From Microbacteriaceae bacterium (GTDB lineage Bacteria; Actinomycetota; Actinomycetes; Actinomycetales; Microbacteriaceae): a stretch of DNA of 7,961 nt. The position numbers and the translations under genes are program-made. The DNA is taken from the NCBI GenBank assembly GCA_947447385.1, contig CANFKN010000053.1, forward strand, positions 1 through 7,961, written 5' to 3'. Below are positions 5,333 through 7,961 of this stretch, one piece after another (position 1 is the stretch's first letter; each line of letters starts with the position of its first letter). Under the pieces are notes generated by a model, which had not been told where the DNA came from, did no database searches, and worked only from the letters and a program-made list of their open reading frames with translations.

Positions 5333-6706
5333 TTAGAACATCGCGTCTGGCGCGCTTGAACTCCACTGTTTTGACCCGGCCATGAACCGCAGCACGTTAT
5401 CGTCAACCATGATGTCTCGCAGCTGGATTGCGCGCGTCAGATAGAGACCTTCTAGTGATCGCACGCGGCTCAGTGCAACGTAGGTTTGACCCGCGCTGAA
5501 TGCGCCGCTGCCCAAGTCGATCACAACCTCGTCATAGGTCTGGCCTTGTGATTTGTGAATCGTCACGGCCCAAGCTAGGCGCAACGGAATCTGCTGAAAC
5601 TCGGCAAGTGGCACGGCCTCTAGCACTTCTTTGAAACGACCCGAAGCTTCGTCAAACTCTGACTTGAGTTCATAACGAACTTTCTCCCAGGTGGCTGGTT
5701 CGACTTCGAGGCGCTCACCGTCGACCTCAACAATGACGCCGCCGCCCTTCGGCAGCGCCACGACCGTGCCAATCGTGCCGTTCACCCAACGTCGCACAGC
5801 TGCACCGGCAGCGGTGCGTTTCACGTCGTCGTTCTTGATGAACATAACCTGTGCGCCGACCTTTAGTTGCAAAACAGGTTCGGCTGGCAAAGCTTTGCCG
5901 AAGTGCTTGAGGTCTTCTTCGCTATAAACGGCATGAAACTCGGTTGGAGCTTCGGCAATTTGCTCCATGCGATGACGGTTAACCCGATCGACCGAAGCGT
6001 TGATGGTGGCTAAACGAATCACGTCAGGGTGTGGCGGAAACCTATTGCCTCGCTGGTTTAGGTAGTCGAGCATCTCTGCAGTGCAGTTGCCTTCGCGAAT
6101 AGCGTTGAGAATATGTTTGAACTCTTCGTCTTTTTGGCGAAAGATCTCGCTGAGTTCAAAACGCTCTAGCGAAGTTTCACGCCAAACGTGGGCGTCGAAG
6201 AACCAGTGGCTCTGATAGTTCTCGGCCATGTGAGCGCGTTCTTCAGCCGCGCTGCCGGGCACTGGAGCGAGTTGATATGGGTCGCCAAACATTACGACTT
6301 GAGCGCCGCCAAATGGTTGCTTAGCTCGACCTTTGGCGATGCCGAGAGCGGTGCTGATTGCATCCATGAGGTCTGCGTTGACCATTGAAACTTCATCGAT
6401 GACAAGCACGTCAATTGCTTTGAGCACCTCGCGCACGCGCGAGTTCATGTGGCGACGAATGTCTTGAGTGCCAAGCACCCCAAACGGAAAACCAAAGAGG
6501 CTGTGAATCGTTGTGCCACCGACATTGAGGGCGGCCACACCAGTTGGCGCACAAACTACAACTTTTTTCTTGGTGTTAGCGATTAGGTGGTTGAGCAGCG
6601 TTGACTTGCCGGTGCCAGCGCGACCGGTTACGAAGATGTTTGACTCGCTGCCTTCGATGTAATCAAACAGTTTTTGCTGTTCATCAGAAAGGTTGATTTC
6701 TTGCAA
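5333..6706 (-). CDS. PIF1/RecD-like superfamily 1B DNA helicase
   Basis: This is a compact 457-residue ATP-dependent 5'-to-3' type DNA helicase of the PIF1/RecD2 group. Motifs in order: Walker A GRAGTGKST (28-36, Lys34), motif Ia APTGVAALNVGGTTIHSLF (53-71), Walker B VLVIDEVSMV (100-109, Asp104-Glu105), motif III GDPYQLAPV (141-149), SEIFRQKD (186-193), motif V AVTIHKSQGQT (380-390) and motif VI YVALSRVRS (409-417). A small beta-rich insert (about 280-345) matches the 2B/SH3-like region of this family. The size is close to stand-alone bacterial Pif1 proteins. Such enzymes help replication forks pass structured DNA; the role here is inferred. The TTG at 6706 was chosen because GAGGGG lies seven bases before it; a GTG at 6724 would add six residues but has no ribosome binding site. 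The gene begins one base after the CtaG stop, so the two probably form an operon with translational coupling. Confidence 0.93.
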   Translation of the reverse strand: MQEINLSDEQQKLFDYIEGSESNIFVTGRAGTGKSTLLNHLIANTKKKVVVCAPTGVAALNVGGTTIHSLFGFPFGVLGTQDIRRHMNSRVREVLKAIDVLVIDEVSMVNADLMDAISTALGIAKGRAKQPFGGAQVVMFGDPYQLAPVPGSAAEERAHMAENYQSHWFFDAHVWRETSLERFELSEIFRQKDEEFKHILNAIREGNCTAEMLDYLNQRGNRFPPHPDVIRLATINASVDRVNRHRMEQIAEAPTEFHAVYSEEDLKHFGKALPAEPVLQLKVGAQVMFIKNDDVKRTAAGAAVRRWVNGTIGTVVALPKGGGVIVEVDGERLEVEPATWEKVRYELKSEFDEASGRFKEVLEAVPLAEFQQIPLRLAWAVTIHKSQGQTYDEVVIDLGSGAFSAGQTYVALSRVRSLEGLYLTRAIQLRDIMVDDNVLRFMAGSKQWSSSAPDAMF

Positions 6707-6707
6707 G

Positions 6708-7961
6708 CTAGCGCCCCTCGCCACGTTTGTTTAGACGAGCAAGCATATCGTTATAGTCCTGCAAATCTTGGTTGCCACTTCGGTCACTTTGACGATCGAG
6801 ACGTTTTGACTCACGAGCGTCAGATCTTGCCCACTGAATTGAAACGATTAGTGTCAAAGCCGCTGCCGGCAGTTCGCCAATGCCCCAGGCAATCGCTCCA
6901 CCTGTCTGCTGGTCTTCGATTGGCGATTGCCCCCACGTGCGACCCATTGCGCCAAACCAGTCAGCGAGCAAAAGACCGTTGCCGGTCATCAGTGCCAGCC
7001 CAAAGAAGGCGTGAAAGGCCAGTGTGCCAATCAGCAACATGAGGCGAATCGGGTAAGCCATTTTTGCAGGGCCAGGATCAATGCCAATGAGAGCTTGAAT
7101 AAAGAGATAACCGGTGATCAAAAAGTGAACGGTCATCCACTCGTGCCCGATGTGTTCGCGAGTTGCCCAGTTGAAAAGCGGTGTGTAATAAAAGACCACC
7201 AATGAAACCGCAAAGTTGATTCCGGCGAAAAGCGGGTTTGAAATCAGCTGCGCATATTTTGTGTGCACCGCCCACAGAACCCAGTCGCGTGGGCCTCGCG
7301 AAGAATCCGTGCGCTTTTCAAATGAACGCATGAGCAATGTGACCGGCCCGGCCGGCACCAAGAATAGCGGAACACCCATCGTTAGCAACATGTGCGCCAT
7401 CATGTGAGTGCTGAACAGAAACTGTTCATAAACATTGAGTGGGCCTGATGTGATGTAGAAAAGTAGCAGCATGCCGGCCGTGAAAGAGATGGCTCTTGAG
7501 ATCGGCCATTCGTCGCCGCGCCCGCGAAGCTTGGCATAGCCTGCCCAATAGAGAAAGACGCCCACAACAGCCACGAGCGCCCAAATCAAGTCGATCTTGT
7601 ATTCAGTGAAGTAGCGGCTAAAAGTGAGCTCAGGTGGCAGCAGCTCACCAGTGAGAATTTGCGCGGGCGTGGTGTAGGTGCTGAGGTTTGGCTCGGCCGG
7701 CGGTGGGGTGCGGGCCAATGCGGTAGCCAAGCCAAATGCCAAGCCCATGAATGCCAGCTCATAAACTGCAAGCTTTATCAACAAGACCATCTTGCTGGCT
7801 GAGCCTCGCAAAATGCGCAAACGATAGAAAGCACCGAAGGCACCGAGCACAATCAACACCGCGAGTTTGAGAGTGACGATGAGGCCATAAGCAGTGAAAA
7901 GGTTTTGCCAGTTGGCAATGCGCACCCAAGCCGAGGCGATTCCCGAAATCGCAACCACAGC
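6708..7961 (-). CDS. CopD-CtaG type copper/cytochrome oxidase assembly membrane protein (5' end missing)
   Basis: About 417 C-terminal residues are visible; the frame is still open at the window edge, so the N-terminus is missing. Numbered from the codon at 7958, residues 20-80 hold membrane helices (YGLIVTLKLAVLIVLGAFGAF) that look like the end of a CopD copper-transport domain. Residues 118-380 match the caa3-type CtaG assembly family with about seven helices. Candidate metal ligands are His185, Met186, Met187 and His189 in STHMMAHML, His272 and His278 in GHEWMTVHF, and His316 in FHAFFGLALM. CopD-CtaG fusions are common in Actinobacteria and are thought to bring copper across the membrane and to the CuB site of cytochrome c oxidase; function here is by family. 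The cytoplasmic tail (about 380-416) is charged and ends DYNDMLARLNKRGEGR. The helicase gene follows directly. A start at the GTG at 7958 would cut off the CopD part and is unlikely. Confidence 0.87.
   Translation of the reverse strand, partial: AVVAISGIASAWVRIANWQNLFTAYGLIVTLKLAVLIVLGAFGAFYRLRILRGSASKMVLLIKLAVYELAFMGLAFGLATALARTPPPAEPNLSTYTTPAQILTGELLPPELTFSRYFTEYKIDLIWALVAVVGVFLYWAGYAKLRGRGDEWPISRAISFTAGMLLLFYITSGPLNVYEQFLFSTHMMAHMLLTMGVPLFLVPAGPVTLLMRSFEKRTDSSRGPRDWVLWAVHTKYAQLISNPLFAGINFAVSLVVFYYTPLFNWATREHIGHEWMTVHFLITGYLFIQALIGIDPGPAKMAYPIRLMLLIGTLAFHAFFGLALMTGNGLLLADWFGAMGRTWGQSPIEDQQTGGAIAWGIGELPAAALTLIVSIQWARSDARESKRLDRQSDRSGNQDLQDYNDMLARLNKRGEGR
6714..6719 (-). promoter_or_regulatory. 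Ribosome binding site of the helicase gene inside the ctaG 3' end
   Basis: GAGGGG on the minus strand lies seven bases before the TTG at 6706 and within the last codons of the upstream gene (…GEGR-stop). Ribosomes finishing CtaG would cover this site, which fits coupled translation. It is the main reason for preferring TTG over the GTG at 6724. Confidence 0.55.

Noticed and set aside
6708..7961. Reading the membrane protein as heme-biosynthesis CtaB or a Cox11-type CtaG
   Set aside because: There is no prenyltransferase motif and no single-helix Cox11 layout. The multi-helix form with HMMAHM fits the caa3-type CtaG family.

Overview
The window looks like chromosome of an actinomycete, most likely a member of the Microbacteriaceae with a compact genome and moderate G+C. 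This is an inference. It rests on the actinobacterial type of dCTP deaminase (motif HSTAGFIDPG), an MMPL transporter with a long extracytoplasmic loop, a CopD-CtaG type membrane protein with a C-terminal tail ending in DYNDMLARL, tight gene packing and possible leaderless starts. No tRNA, rRNA, transposase, CRISPR array or phage gene was seen, and no gap between genes exceeds 100 bases.

Layout from left to right. Positions 1-95 hold the first codons of an unidentified minus-strand gene directly behind dcd. dcd (102-704, minus) and a MarR-type regulator (778-1368, plus) diverge from a 73-base region. That region carries a perfect 13-bp palindrome and two -10-like boxes placed as expected for leaderless transcripts. 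A predicted nucleotidyltransferase (1444-2232, plus) follows with its own leader and ribosome binding site. It converges on a large MMPL/RND exporter (2245-4425, minus). The exporter diverges from a small alpha/beta-hydrolase esterase (4480-5310, plus), whose start codon lies inside an 18-bp inverted repeat. The esterase converges on a compact PIF1/RecD-like helicase (5333-6706, minus), which appears translationally coupled to an upstream CopD-CtaG membrane protein that runs off the right edge (6708-7961, minus).

How the genes may work together. dcd supplies dUMP for thymidylate synthesis, and the helicase and the CtaG protein are housekeeping-like (DNA maintenance; copper delivery and oxidase assembly). 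The middle part, with a MarR regulator, an antibiotic-NTase-like enzyme, an MMPL exporter and an esterase, resembles a small export/modification neighbourhood. The four genes are not one operon, however, and their cooperation is only a hypothesis.

No clearly new multi-gene system was found. The most useful leads are cis-elements: the divergent-promoter palindrome, the inverted repeat over the esterase start, a CCGG-centred motif at the 3' end of all three plus-strand genes, and the helicase start directly behind ctaG.
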